DNA from: Pseudoleptotrichia goodfellowii
Lineage (GTDB): Bacteria; Fusobacteriota; Fusobacteriia; Fusobacteriales; Leptotrichiaceae
Length of the DNA: 64,000 nucleotides
Direction: 5' to 3'
Assembly: GCF_007990505.1 (NCBI RefSeq)
Contig: NZ_AP019822.1
Location: 124,001-188,000 of the forward strand
Part shown: piece after piece, positions 45,987-54,094 of the stretch
Layout: every line of letters starts with the position of its first letter
Numbering within the stretch: position 1 is the first letter of the stretch
Made by a program: the position numbers and the translations under genes
The notes under the pieces: generated by a model
Database searches by the model: none
What the model saw: only the letters and a program-made list of their open reading frames with translations
Told to the model about the DNA's origin: nothing

Positions 45987-47039
45987 TTATTTTTTAGCTT
46001 TTGTTATGTGTTTTTCAAATATTTGACGTAAATTTTCTCTGTCATGGTAAGTTTTATCCCAATTTATAGGCATAGCCGCTTTTAATATTTCAGGAGTAGC
46101 CAATGCATCGAAAGGTGCTTTTTCAGGATTTTTCAATACTGAGTGCATCCAACCTTCAACTATAGCTTCCTGTCCTGCAGGAGATAAGAACCAGTCAGTC
46201 AAAGCTTCAGCCGCTTTTATGTTTTTATTAGGCGACATATCTTCTTTTATAGTCATTATTGTACTTGGAATAGCTATTATCCCGTCAGTAGGATAAATTA
46301 CTTCAAGTTTTGATCCTTCTTCCTGTCTTTTTTTCAAAATGGATTCTTCCAATATCATGATTTCTGCAGCTTCTCCTGTTTCCAATTTTGTAACTGCAAC
46401 AGATCCGGATTCCACAACTGCGTTTTGTTTGGACAGACTTTCAAAATATCCTTCTCCGTATTTGTCTGTCAATGCAGATACGGCTGCTAAAGCTGTTCCT
46501 GATTTTAAAGGATCAGGAATGGAAATTTTTCCTTTTAAGCTTTCTTTTTTAGCAAAATCGTCAAAAGTCAAAGCCAAGTCTTCTTTTTTGTATTTGTCGG
46601 GATTGTAAGCCAACACCATATTTAATATACGAACAGGATACCAGTATCCTTCTTTGTCATATTCCAATGCAAGGTTTTCAGCATTTTTAGATAAGTAAGC
46701 ATGTAAAACACCTTTTTCTTTTAATTCTAAAGAATATGAAGGTTCAGCAACCATAAGCATATCCGCACCTATTTTATTTGCCTGCATTTCTGCTACTATT
46801 TTTGATTGAAGTGTTCCTGTTCCGCCTTGGAAAAATTCTACTTCCAAATTAGGAAATTCTTTTTTCAGTTTTTCTTTTACGTTATCAATAATATCTTCAT
46901 ACATGGAAGTATAGATAACGATTTTTCCTTTTATTTCAGCATTTTTTCCGTCAGAGGCAGCCGAGTCGCCTTTCTTTCCGCAAGATGTTAAAATCAACAT
47001 TACTAAAGCTAATGATAGCAATAAAAATTTCTTTTTCAT
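45987..47039 (-). CDS. ABC transporter substrate-binding lipoprotein (FbpA-like)
   Basis: The 350-residue protein begins with a signal ending LILTSCGKKG, a lipobox with cysteine at residue 20. The mature part is a type 2 periplasmic binding fold (KIVIYTSMYEDIIDNVKEKL, EFFQGGTGTLQSKI, AYNPDKYKKEDL). This matches the ferric-iron family of binding proteins, although the iron-ligand tyrosine pair is not obvious, so another ligand is possible. It is first in the operon and has a promoter at 47082-47109. Confidence 0.9.
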   Translation of the reverse strand: MKKKFLLLSLALVMLILTSCGKKGDSAASDGKNAEIKGKIVIYTSMYEDIIDNVKEKLKKEFPNLEVEFFQGGTGTLQSKIVAEMQANKIGADMLMVAEPSYSLELKEKGVLHAYLSKNAENLALEYDKEGYWYPVRILNMVLAYNPDKYKKEDLALTFDDFAKKESLKGKISIPDPLKSGTALAAVSALTDKYGEGYFESLSKQNAVVESGSVAVTKLETGEAAEIMILEESILKKRQEEGSKLEVIYPTDGIIAIPSTIMTIKEDMSPNKNIKAAEALTDWFLSPAGQEAIVEGWMHSVLKNPEKAPFDALATPEILKAAMPINWDKTYHDRENLRQIFEKHITKAKK

Positions 47040-47081
47040 GTTCTTTCCTTCTCTCTAAAAATATATGTTCTTTATATATAT

Positions 47082-47109
47082 ATTTTACCTTAATAATTTT
47101 AAAAGTCAA
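47082..47109 (-). promoter_or_regulatory. Promoter of the ABC transporter operon
   Basis: On the minus strand TTGACT (47109-47104) and TAAAAT (47087-47082) are 16 bases apart, 43 bases before the binding-protein start. A Fur-like 19-base palindrome is not clear. Confidence 0.65.
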
Positions 47110-47120
47110 TATAATTTTTT

Positions 47121-47218
47121 ATCTACTTTTTTAAGAAAAAATTAGTAAAAAATAACCGACCAAAATTTTATCTACTTTTTTCTTAAAAAAGTAGCAAAAA
47201 ACAACCGACTAAAATTTT
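47121..47218. repeat. Two tandem 49-base repeats with hairpins
   Basis: Copies at 47121-47169 and 47170-47218 share ATCTACTTTTTT at the start and ACCGAC-AAAATTTT at the end. Copy 2 forms a perfect hairpin CTACTTTTTT-CTT-AAAAAAGTAG (47172-47194); copy 1 has one mismatch in the same stem. Confidence 0.8.
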
Positions 47219-47344
47219 ACTAACTCGAAATAACTCACTCCACTATAAAAACAACAAACTCGCTTCGGATTAAAAATCCTCGCTCAAACAGTTGTTTTTA
47301 TAACGTTCTGTATCGTATTTCTCGAAGTAAAATTTTAATGTCGG
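47205..47344. repeat. 140-base inverted repeat, MITE-like
   Basis: CCGACTAAAATTTTACT at 47205 is matched by the reverse complement of AGTAAAATTTTAATGTCGG ending at 47344. CTATAAAAACAAC (47243-47255) is matched, apart from its second base, by GTTGTTTTTATAA (47291-47303). The loop has a further GGATT/AATCC hairpin. No gene is inside. The gap 47110-47510 otherwise holds a weak hairpin with T-rich tail at 47416-47440. Confidence 0.7.
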
Positions 47345-47510
47345 GGATAATTTTAGAAGATATTTGGGAATGTATATTTATTAAAGAAATAAAGATTATT
47401 AAATATTAGTAAATGGACTATTATTTTTTAGTCTTTATTTTTTGTTAGAAATGGGAAATGTTTTCGGGAAAATCGATTCGGGCTTATTTAATATTCCTAA
47501 ATTTTTAAAC

Positions 47511-47539
47511 TTGAAAAATACAAAATATTGTGATATATT
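47511..47539 (+). promoter_or_regulatory. Promoter of nrdDG
   Basis: TTGAAA (47511-47516) and TATATT (47534-47539) are 17 bases apart with a TGA extended -10. NrdR box 1 covers the spacer. Confidence 0.75.
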
Positions 47540-47564
47540 TAAAAAAAGAAACAATATATAGTGT
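47518..47564 (+). promoter_or_regulatory. Pair of NrdR boxes
   Basis: Box 2 (47549-47564, AAACAATATATAGTGT) matches the NrdR consensus ACACWATATATWGTGT at 15 of 16 positions. Box 1 (47518-47533, ATACAAAATATTGTGA) matches at 13 of 16. They start 31 bases apart, about three helical turns, as known NrdR box pairs do. Box 1 lies between -35 and -10 and box 2 just after the -10, so binding should repress. Confidence 0.85.
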
Positions 47565-47653
47565 TTTTGGAAGAGAAATAACACTTTGATTTAATATAAA
47601 ACAGAGGGGATAAAAGGGAAAAATTGAAATACATAAATCGGGAGGAAACACCA

Positions 47654-49777
47654 ATGCAAATATCGGGAACGTTAAAAAATATAATTGACGGGATAGTAAC
47701 TGTCGAGAAAAATGATATAAACAATGAAAATGCCAATATGTCATCAATGACTCCGGCAGGGCAGATGATGAGATTTGCAAGTGAAGTGTCCAAAATGTAT
47801 GCCTTGGAAAATTTGATTTCTCCAAAGTTTGCAGAGGCTCACCAAAAAGGAGAAATTCATATACATGACCTTGATTATTATCCGAGTAAAACTACTACAT
47901 GTCTTCAGTATGATCTGGCAGATATGTTTGAGCACGGTTTTCAGACAAAACACGGATACATCAGAGAGGCTAAAAGCATAAGTACATATGCTACTCTTGC
48001 CACTATAATTTTCCAGACAAATCAGAACGAGCAACACGGCGGACAAGCTATACCTGCATTTGATTTTTATATGGCTAAAGGAGTACTTAAGTCATTCAGA
48101 AGACATTTCCGATACAGAATATTGAGCTTTTTATCTCTCGATTATGTAGATGAAACAAACAAAAAAGTAAAAGCGTTCATAAATGAAAATATACATACAA
48201 TATTGCCTGACGACAGTGTTGCAGGTAAAATTTCCGAACACTTTAATATTGAAAAAACTCAGATTAAAAGGCTGATTGAAATTGCCTATGACGATACAAG
48301 ATTGGAAACTTATCAGGCAATGGAAGGATTTTTACACAATCTGAATACAATGCACTCAAGAGGAGGAAATCAGGTAGTATTTTCGTCGATTAATTACGGA
48401 ACGGACTTTTCCGAAGAAGGCAGAATGGTGATTCGTGAACTTTTAAAAGCTACCGAAGACGGACTGGGAAAAAGAGAAACTCCGATATTTCCTATACAGA
48501 TTTTTAAGGTAAAAGAGGGATTGAGCTATTCCGAAGAAGATTATAAATTTGCAATGGAAAATATTGAAAAAATAGACGATATGTTGAATGGAAAAATAAA
48601 ATTTAAAACACCTAATTTCGACTTGTTGTTACTCGCATGCAGAACTACAAGCAGAAGACTGTTTCCGAATTTTCTGTTTTTGGACACTTCATTCAATAGC
48701 CATGAAAAATGGGATATTAACGATCCGATGAAATACAAATACGAAGTGGCTACGATGGGTTGCCGAACGAGGGTTTTTGAAAATCTGAACGGAGAAAAAA
48801 GCAGTTTAGGACGGGGAAATCTGTCTTTTACAAGTATAAATTTTCCGAGAATAGCAATAGAAACAAGAAAAAAAATAGAAAATGTAGTAAACACGATGAC
48901 TTTCGGCAGTGAGCAGGAAAAAGAGGATAAAAAAAATGAAATGCTGAAAAAAGAATTTCAATCAAAAGTAAAAGAAAAAACCTATCTTGTGGCTGAACAG
49001 CTTCTTGAAAGATACAGATTTCAGCAAACAGCTCTGGCAAAGCAATTTCCTTTTATGAGAGCAAATAACCTTTGGAAAGGTATGGGAGAAGTTGATCAGA
49101 ACAGCGAGCTGTATGATGCACTGAATACAGGCTCTTTAAGTATAGGATTTGTAGGAGGTGCCAATGCCATGTATGCTTTGTTTGATGCAGAGCATGGAAG
49201 CAGTGAGATTGCATATGATACTCTTTACGAAACAGTGGAAATGATGAATGAAATAGCCGAAGAATTAAGAAAAACCTATAAACTGAATTATTCTATACTG
49301 GCAACGCCTGCAGAAAGTCTGGCGGGAAGATTTTTGAAAATTGATAAAAAAGAGTTCGGGGAGATAGAAAATGTAACGGATAAAGACTATTATGTAAATT
49401 CTTTTCATATTGATGTGAGAAATAAAGTAGGAGTATTTGAAAAGATAAAAAAAGAAGCTCCTTTTCATAAGTTGACAAGCGGAGGTCATATCACGTATGT
49501 GGAACTGGACGGAGAAGCGAGAAAAAATATAGGAGTTATACTTAAAATAGTAAAAACTATGAAAGACAGCGGAATAGGATACGGTTCTATAAATCATCCT
49601 GTGGACAGATGCAGAACATGCGGAACTGAAACGATAATAGACGACAAATGTCCTGTTTGCGGAAGTCACGATATTTCCAAAATAAGAAGAATTACGGGAT
49701 ATCTGACAGGAGATTTGGACTGTTGGAACAGTGCAAAAAAAGCCGAGGAAAAAGACAGAGTAAAACACGGGCTGTAG
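47654..49777 (+). CDS. nrdD: Anaerobic ribonucleoside-triphosphate reductase
   Basis: The ATG at 47654, eight bases after GGAGG, is preferred over a TTG at 47624. The 707-residue class III reductase makes deoxynucleotides without oxygen. The middle has the active-site cysteine region (LACRTTSRRLFPNF; MGCRTRVFEN). The C-terminus has the zinc site CRTCG...CPVCG and the glycyl radical loop RITGYL. No ATP-cone is obvious at the N-terminus, where many NrdD have one. It is activated by NrdG encoded 31 bases downstream. Confidence 0.95.
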   Translation: MQISGTLKNIIDGIVTVEKNDINNENANMSSMTPAGQMMRFASEVSKMYALENLISPKFAEAHQKGEIHIHDLDYYPSKTTTCLQYDLADMFEHGFQTKHGYIREAKSISTYATLATIIFQTNQNEQHGGQAIPAFDFYMAKGVLKSFRRHFRYRILSFLSLDYVDETNKKVKAFINENIHTILPDDSVAGKISEHFNIEKTQIKRLIEIAYDDTRLETYQAMEGFLHNLNTMHSRGGNQVVFSSINYGTDFSEEGRMVIRELLKATEDGLGKRETPIFPIQIFKVKEGLSYSEEDYKFAMENIEKIDDMLNGKIKFKTPNFDLLLLACRTTSRRLFPNFLFLDTSFNSHEKWDINDPMKYKYEVATMGCRTRVFENLNGEKSSLGRGNLSFTSINFPRIAIETRKKIENVVNTMTFGSEQEKEDKKNEMLKKEFQSKVKEKTYLVAEQLLERYRFQQTALAKQFPFMRANNLWKGMGEVDQNSELYDALNTGSLSIGFVGGANAMYALFDAEHGSSEIAYDTLYETVEMMNEIAEELRKTYKLNYSILATPAESLAGRFLKIDKKEFGEIENVTDKDYYVNSFHIDVRNKVGVFEKIKKEAPFHKLTSGGHITYVELDGEARKNIGVILKIVKTMKDSGIGYGSINHPVDRCRTCGTETIIDDKCPVCGSHDISKIRRITGYLTGDLDCWNSAKKAEEKDRVKHGL

Positions 49778-49808
49778 TCATAGTAAGTGATAAAGGAAAG
49801 GGATTTTT

Positions 49809-50357
49809 ATGGACAGCAAAGATAAAAAAAATGATTTTACTTTGAGAATTTTAAAAATTTTTAAAGAAACAATAGTAGACGGAGTAGGATTCAGATATTC
49901 TTTGTATTTTGCCGGATGTATACATAAATGTCCGGGGTGTCATAATGAAAAATCATGGAATCCTGATAATGGAGAGCTTGTAAGCTACGAAATGTTGCAG
50001 GAGATTGCCGATGAGATAAATAAAAATTCTATACTTGACGGTATTACGATAAGCGGAGGAGATCCTTTATTTAATCCTGTAGATATGCTTAAAGTTTTGA
50101 AGTTTTTAAAAGAGAAAACAGGAAAAAACATTTGGCTTTATACGGGTTATACTTTGGAAAATATAAAGTCGGACAAGGATAGAAGTAAATGTTTGGAATA
50201 TATAGATGTACTGGTTGACGGGCCTTTCATCAAGCAATTATACGCTCCTGACTTGGAATTTAGAGGAAGCAGTAATCAGAGAATTATTAAAAAATCAGAG
50301 TTTGAAAAATATTCCTGTGAAAAAAATACGCAGCCTCAAAATGTGTATGTTCAATAA
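49809..50357 (+). CDS. nrdG: Anaerobic ribonucleotide reductase activating protein
   Basis: The 182-residue radical-SAM enzyme has its cluster motif CIHKCPGCHN (CX3CX2C near residue 36) and the glycine-rich SGGDPLFNP segment that contacts SAM. It generates the glycyl radical on NrdD. AAAGGGA precedes the ATG. It is co-transcribed with nrdD and therefore under the NrdR boxes. Confidence 0.95.
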   Translation: MDSKDKKNDFTLRILKIFKETIVDGVGFRYSLYFAGCIHKCPGCHNEKSWNPDNGELVSYEMLQEIADEINKNSILDGITISGGDPLFNPVDMLKVLKFLKEKTGKNIWLYTGYTLENIKSDKDRSKCLEYIDVLVDGPFIKQLYAPDLEFRGSSNQRIIKKSEFEKYSCEKNTQPQNVYVQ

Positions 50358-50390
50358 AGCAGCCTAATAATAGTGATTTTAACGGATAAT

Positions 50391-50412
50391 CAGGGGGACT
50401 TCCCCCTGAAAT
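50391..50412 (+). terminator. Terminator after nrdG
   Basis: CAGGGGGA (50391-50398) pairs with TCCCCCTG (50401-50408); an AAATTTTAT tail follows. The gene on the other strand ends 30 bases further on. Confidence 0.6.
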
Positions 50413-50438
50413 TTTATATTGGTATTAAATTATCCAAA

Positions 50439-50786
50439 TTACCCATTCCCCACAACTTCCAAATAAACAATTTTATTATTTTCTATTTTGAAATAGTCTG
50501 TTCCTGTGAGAGTAAACAGTTCTCCATTTTTTTTACATACAACTCCCCAGTTGACCTGTTTCAGCTTGTCTTCTGAAATAACTGTCGTCCAAAGATGTTT
50601 TGCTTCTTCATTTCTTCCGAAAAAAGTTTTAAAAAAAGAAATAATATTGTCTTTTCCTTTTATTTCGGGCATATTATTCAGTTTGATGACTGTATCATCT
50701 GAAAAAAGACTGCATAATTTCAAAAGTACATTTTCATCAGTTACTGCAGGATCAGATAAAGAAAAATAACTGTCTGTAATATCCGT
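50439..50786 (-). CDS. SnoaL/NTF2-like protein, possibly with a lost ATG start
   Basis: The product is about 115 residues of NTF2-like sequence (FSDDTVIKLNNMPEIKGKDN, then HLWTTVISEDKLKQVNWGV and a final beta hairpin). The frame opens directly after a stop, with ACG at 50786-50784 eight bases after a strong AAGGAGG. A T to C change of an original ATG would explain this. The next in-frame start is a TTG at 50723, which would cut off 21 residues, part of the first helix. Either ACG initiation or loss of function is possible. Confidence 0.6.
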   Translation of the reverse strand, partial: TDITDSYFSLSDPAVTDENVLLKLCSLFSDDTVIKLNNMPEIKGKDNIISFFKTFFGRNEEAKHLWTTVISEDKLKQVNWGVVCKKNGELFTLTGTDYFKIENNKIVYLEVVGNG

Positions 50787-50825
50787 TTAAAATCCCTCCT
50801 TAATAATTCGGAAATTATTGAATAA

Positions 50826-50854
50826 TTGAATTATAACATTAAAATTGTTATAAT
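50826..50854 (+). promoter_or_regulatory. Promoter and operator of the ArsR-type regulator gene
   Basis: TTGAAT (50826-50831) and TATAAT (50849-50854) are 17 bases apart. A perfect inverted repeat ATTATAACA (50830-50838) / TGTTATAAT (50846-50854) fills the spacer and the -10, a classic place for an autorepressor. Confidence 0.75.
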
Positions 50855-50893
50855 GTCAGTATGATTTAAAGAGTTGAAAGGAGAAAATATACA

Positions 50894-51214
50894 ATGGATA
50901 AGTTACTTCATCCGAATATAGAAGATGTTACTTTAGAGGGACTTCTGCATGCTTTAAGTGATCCGATAAGACTGGAAATATTCAGAAGACTGTACAGTTC
51001 CGAAGAAGAAGGGAAATGCGGATGTTTTGTCGATTTAGGTAAAAAGAATAATCTTTCTCATCATTTCAAGGTTTTAAGAGAAAGCGGAGTTATTAAAGTG
51101 AGGATAGACGGAAGAAACAGATTTATTTCTACGAGAAAAGATGAGATAAATAAGAAGTTTCCGGGACTATTATCTTCTATTTATAACGGATGTGAAGAAA
51201 ACAAACTTTTATAA
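50894..51214 (+). CDS. ArsR-family winged-helix regulator
   Basis: The 106-residue protein has the ArsR fold: LLHALSDPIRLEIFRRL (helices 1-2), NNLSHHFKVLRESGVIKV (recognition helix) and a beta wing with DGRNRFIS. A CGCFVDL segment with two cysteines (near residue 43) might sense metals or oxidation, but a full metal site is not proven. The operator just upstream suggests autorepression. sfsA follows by 12 bases and is likely in the same transcript. Confidence 0.9.
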   Translation: MDKLLHPNIEDVTLEGLLHALSDPIRLEIFRRLYSSEEEGKCGCFVDLGKKNNLSHHFKVLRESGVIKVRIDGRNRFISTRKDEINKKFPGLLSSIYNGCEENKLL

Positions 51215-51226
51215 AAGGAAAAATAA

Positions 51227-51970
51227 ATGAAAAGCAAAAACGGAAGTAATACAAACATTTATACAATAGACTATGATGAAACAGTTATTTTCAAAGAGAG
51301 AATAACAAGATTTACGGTAACTTTCGATTTTAAAGAAAAGTCGGAAAATAATGAAAGTGAAAATTTGGCTCATTTACATGATTCGGGGAGGCTTACAGAA
51401 CTGCTCGTGAAAGGAAACGAACTTCTTATAAAAAAAGCTGAAAATGAGAACAGAAAGACAAAATGGGATGTTATAGGAGTAAAAGTCGATGATGAAACAG
51501 TCCTTATAAATACTGCTTATCATAGATATATTGCCGAATCAATACTGAAAAATGAAAAACTTTCTCCGCTCGGAAAAATTAAAAATATAAAGCCTGAAGT
51601 CAAATATAATAAAAGTCGTATTGATTTTTATCTGGAAACTGAAAAGGAAAAAATTTATCTTGAAGTAAAAGGCTGTACCCTTATAGAAGATAAAGTCGCA
51701 ACTTTTCCGGGAGCACCCTCTGTCCGTGCGGTAAAGCATTTGAACGAACTTATGGAATTGAAAAAAGAAGGATTCAGAGCGGCAGTACTTATTCTTGTGT
51801 TCAGAAAATCCGATGTTTTCAGACCGAGACATGAAACAGACAAAGATTTTGCCGAAACTTTTTATGAAGCAAAAAGAAAAGGTGTGGAAATTTATCCGAT
51901 GTTGTTGAGTTACAAAAATAAAAATATTCGTTTTGAAAAAAAATTGAGAATCTTAAGAAAAAGTTTTTGA
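51227..51970 (+). CDS. sfsA: Sugar fermentation stimulation protein SfsA
   Basis: The 247-residue protein fits the SfsA family: an N-terminal OB-like part with LAHLHDSGRLTELL and a C-terminal nuclease-like fold with SRIDFYL, IYLEVKGCTL and FPGAPSVRAVKHLNEL. The D...E-x-K arrangement resembles PD-(D/E)XK enzymes. SfsA was named from effects on maltose metabolism; its biochemical role is uncertain. It probably shares the ArsR gene's promoter and ends at a hairpin. Confidence 0.93.
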   Translation: MKSKNGSNTNIYTIDYDETVIFKERITRFTVTFDFKEKSENNESENLAHLHDSGRLTELLVKGNELLIKKAENENRKTKWDVIGVKVDDETVLINTAYHRYIAESILKNEKLSPLGKIKNIKPEVKYNKSRIDFYLETEKEKIYLEVKGCTLIEDKVATFPGAPSVRAVKHLNELMELKKEGFRAAVLILVFRKSDVFRPRHETDKDFAETFYEAKRKGVEIYPMLLSYKNKNIRFEKKLRILRKSF

Positions 51971-51975
51971 TTGAA

Positions 51976-52010
51976 AAAGCTCTAAAAATAAAGGTTTGAG
52001 CTTTATTTTT
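51976..52010 (+). terminator. Terminator after sfsA
   Basis: AAAGCTC (51976-51982) pairs with GAGCTTT (51998-52004), followed by ATTTTT. Confidence 0.7.
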
Positions 52011-52023
52011 CTGTCGTTTAAGA

Positions 52024-52052
52024 TTGAACTATATAAAAAACTATGTTATAAT
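52024..52052 (+). promoter_or_regulatory. Promoter of the yajC-to-smpB operon
   Basis: TTGAAC (52024-52029) and TATAAT (52047-52052) are 17 bases apart with a TGT extended -10. Confidence 0.78.
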
Positions 52053-52088
52053 ACAAAACAGAAATATTATTTTTAGAAGGAGAAGAAG

Positions 52089-52346
52089 ATGAATTATTTT
52101 CAGATGGTTATAATATATATTGTAATAATGGCAGTTGTACTTGGACCGACTTATTTTACAAACAAAAAGAAAAAACAGAAACAACAGGAAATGATAAATT
52201 CTTTGAAAGCAGGAGATAAAATAACTACAATCGGCGGTATAAAAGGAACTGTAGTAGAAGTGTTGACAGATACTGTTGAAATTAAAATTGATAAAACTGC
52301 AAGAATGACTATATTGAAAAGTGCTGTTTCAAGCGTTTCAAAATAA
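52089..52346 (+). CDS. yajC: Preprotein translocase subunit YajC
   Basis: This 85-residue protein has one N-terminal membrane helix (residues 5-22) followed by a basic NKKKKQKQQEMINSLKAGDK segment and the conserved TTIGGIKGTVVEV domain. YajC associates with SecDF at the Sec translocon. AGAAGGAGAAG precedes the ATG. secD and secF are not in the window. Confidence 0.93.
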   Translation: MNYFQMVIIYIVIMAVVLGPTYFTNKKKKQKQQEMINSLKAGDKITTIGGIKGTVVEVLTDTVEIKIDKTARMTILKSAVSSVSK

Positions 52347-52424
52347 TGTGTTGAAAATTTCGTTGGATTTAAAAATCGTGTAATTATCTCTGACAAGTAA
52401 ATGAAATAAAACACAGGAGGAAAA

Positions 52425-53489
52425 ATGAAAAGAATTTTTATATTAATGTTACTTTTAATAAGTACAGTAGTATTTTCAGAGACTTTGGAGAAAGTAACAT
52501 ACAGAAACGGAGTATATACTGCAACATTTAAAGAAAAGAGGAAAATAAACGTCAGTGCTACTTTTAATCAGAGTCAGTCGGTATTGGCATTAGACTTTCA
52601 AAATGTAACTGTAAAAGACGGGATACCTAATAATTTAAGAGTGAATGATCAATATGTGGACAATGTAAGTATTACCGAAGTAGCAGGGATTTCTACTATT
52701 TCATTTTATTTGAAAGCGGGAACACAATACAGAATTGTAACCAGAAACGGAGAAGTTCAGGTTACATTCAGCGGACAAAATAATAACAGTAACAGTGTTG
52801 TAAAAAATCAGCCTTCAAAAAATCAGAATACTCAATCAGGTAAAAAGAAAAAATATACTATTGTTGTGGATCCGGGACACGGAGGAAAAGATTCGGGAGC
52901 CTTAGGAAACGGATACAGAGAAAAAGATTTTGCATTGGCGATAGGACTAAAATTGGCGAATAATCTGAAAAAAGATTATAACGTTATAATGACAAGAAGT
53001 ACAGACGTATTTATACCGTTACAGACAAGAGCCAAAATAGCCAATGATGCAAATGCGGATTTCTTTGTAAGTATTCACTTAAATTCGGGAGGTGCTTCGG
53101 CAAATGGAGCGGAAGCTTTCTATTATTCTAAAAAAGAATCGGCTTATGCTGCCGAAGTTGCAAAATTTGAAAACAGTGTAGACAGTAACTACAAAGACAT
53201 ACCGCTTTCGGATTTCATAATAAATGATATTTTTTACAGAATAAATCAGCAGAAAAGTGCTGCAGTGGCAACAGATGCTTTGGACAGTATAATTTCCAAT
53301 TTCGGGCTAAGACGTAGAGGTGTTTACGGAGCAAACTTTGCGGTGTTACGTGGAACAAATGCACCTGCCATACTTGTAGAAGTAGGATTTATAACAAGTT
53401 ACGGAGATATAGATCAGTATTTAAGCGAGTCAGGAAAAGAACGTCTTGCAGCGGGAATTGCCAATGCAATAAGAAAACATTTCAATTAG
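52425..53489 (+). CDS. N-acetylmuramoyl-L-alanine amidase (AMIN + Amidase_3)
   Basis: The 354-residue protein has a signal peptide (to VVFSET), an AMIN domain (about residues 22-110) for envelope targeting, a low-complexity linker and an Amidase_3 domain. Its zinc residues lie in VVDPGHGGKDSGA (histidine near 151), the REKDFAL glutamate and SIHLNS, with a C-terminal LVEVGFIT glutamate. It cleaves the septal peptidoglycan stem in the periplasm, like AmiC. AGGAGG precedes the start. Confidence 0.93.
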   Translation: MKRIFILMLLLISTVVFSETLEKVTYRNGVYTATFKEKRKINVSATFNQSQSVLALDFQNVTVKDGIPNNLRVNDQYVDNVSITEVAGISTISFYLKAGTQYRIVTRNGEVQVTFSGQNNNSNSVVKNQPSKNQNTQSGKKKKYTIVVDPGHGGKDSGALGNGYREKDFALAIGLKLANNLKKDYNVIMTRSTDVFIPLQTRAKIANDANADFFVSIHLNSGGASANGAEAFYYSKKESAYAAEVAKFENSVDSNYKDIPLSDFIINDIFYRINQQKSAAVATDALDSIISNFGLRRRGVYGANFAVLRGTNAPAILVEVGFITSYGDIDQYLSESGKERLAAGIANAIRKHFN

Positions 53490-53530
53490 TAAAAACGGGA
53501 AATGTTAAAAACTGAAAATGAGGTGTAAAC

Positions 53531-54076
53531 ATGGGGAACGGAGTAAAAACTGGCAGTCAAAGTGAAAAAATCAAAGGTTTTTTCAAGAAAAACCTTTTGC
53601 TGATGATACTTGTTTTATTGTCTGCAGGAGCAATAACTGCGAATTATTATGATAAAAAAAATTCTCAAACTATAAACGTTACTGTAGATCCGAAACTTAT
53701 GGAAAAGTCTTCATCAAGTGCGGAGCAAACTCAGAAAATCAATATTTTTGTATATGATCCGGCTTCAAAAACCGTAGAAAGTAAGGAAGTTTCCATTCCT
53801 AAGCAGCTTAATATTATTGAAGGAGATTTTATTAATGAAATAATTAAAGATTCTCCTTATATAACAAAGGATATGAAATTTCAAAATGCATATACTTTAA
53901 ATATGGATGACAAAAATACGACTATTGTTAAACTGAGTTCGCAATTTGCAGGATTGAAGTCGGATAAAGTTTTATTTGATGGATTTTCTCAAGCAGTAAC
54001 ACAGACAATAATGAAAAATTTTCCTAATGTGCAGGCAGTTGTTATACAAATAGACGGAGAAACTACGGCTCAATAG
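53531..54076 (+). CDS. GerMN-domain membrane-anchored protein
   Basis: The 181-residue product has a cytoplasmic basic start, one membrane helix (residues 25-40) and an extracytoplasmic domain of GerMN type (INIFVYDPASKTVESKEVSI; TYTLNMDDK-like strands; KVLFDGFSQAVTQTIMKNFPN). GerMN domains are found in envelope and spore proteins and often accompany amidases. It follows the amidase by 41 bases. Confidence 0.75.
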   Translation: MGNGVKTGSQSEKIKGFFKKNLLLMILVLLSAGAITANYYDKKNSQTINVTVDPKLMEKSSSSAEQTQKINIFVYDPASKTVESKEVSIPKQLNIIEGDFINEIIKDSPYITKDMKFQNAYTLNMDDKNTTIVKLSSQFAGLKSDKVLFDGFSQAVTQTIMKNFPNVQAVVIQIDGETTAQ

Positions 54077-54094
54077 AAAACAGGGGGTACATTT

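Noticed and set aside
47378-47440. A second copy of TTATTAAAGAAATAAA followed by a GACTA hairpin and T-run, similar in plan to the small RNA at 39.8 kb
   Set aside because: The match is short and AT-only, there is no convincing promoter and no small hydrophobic peptide or complementary leader after it; chance is likely.
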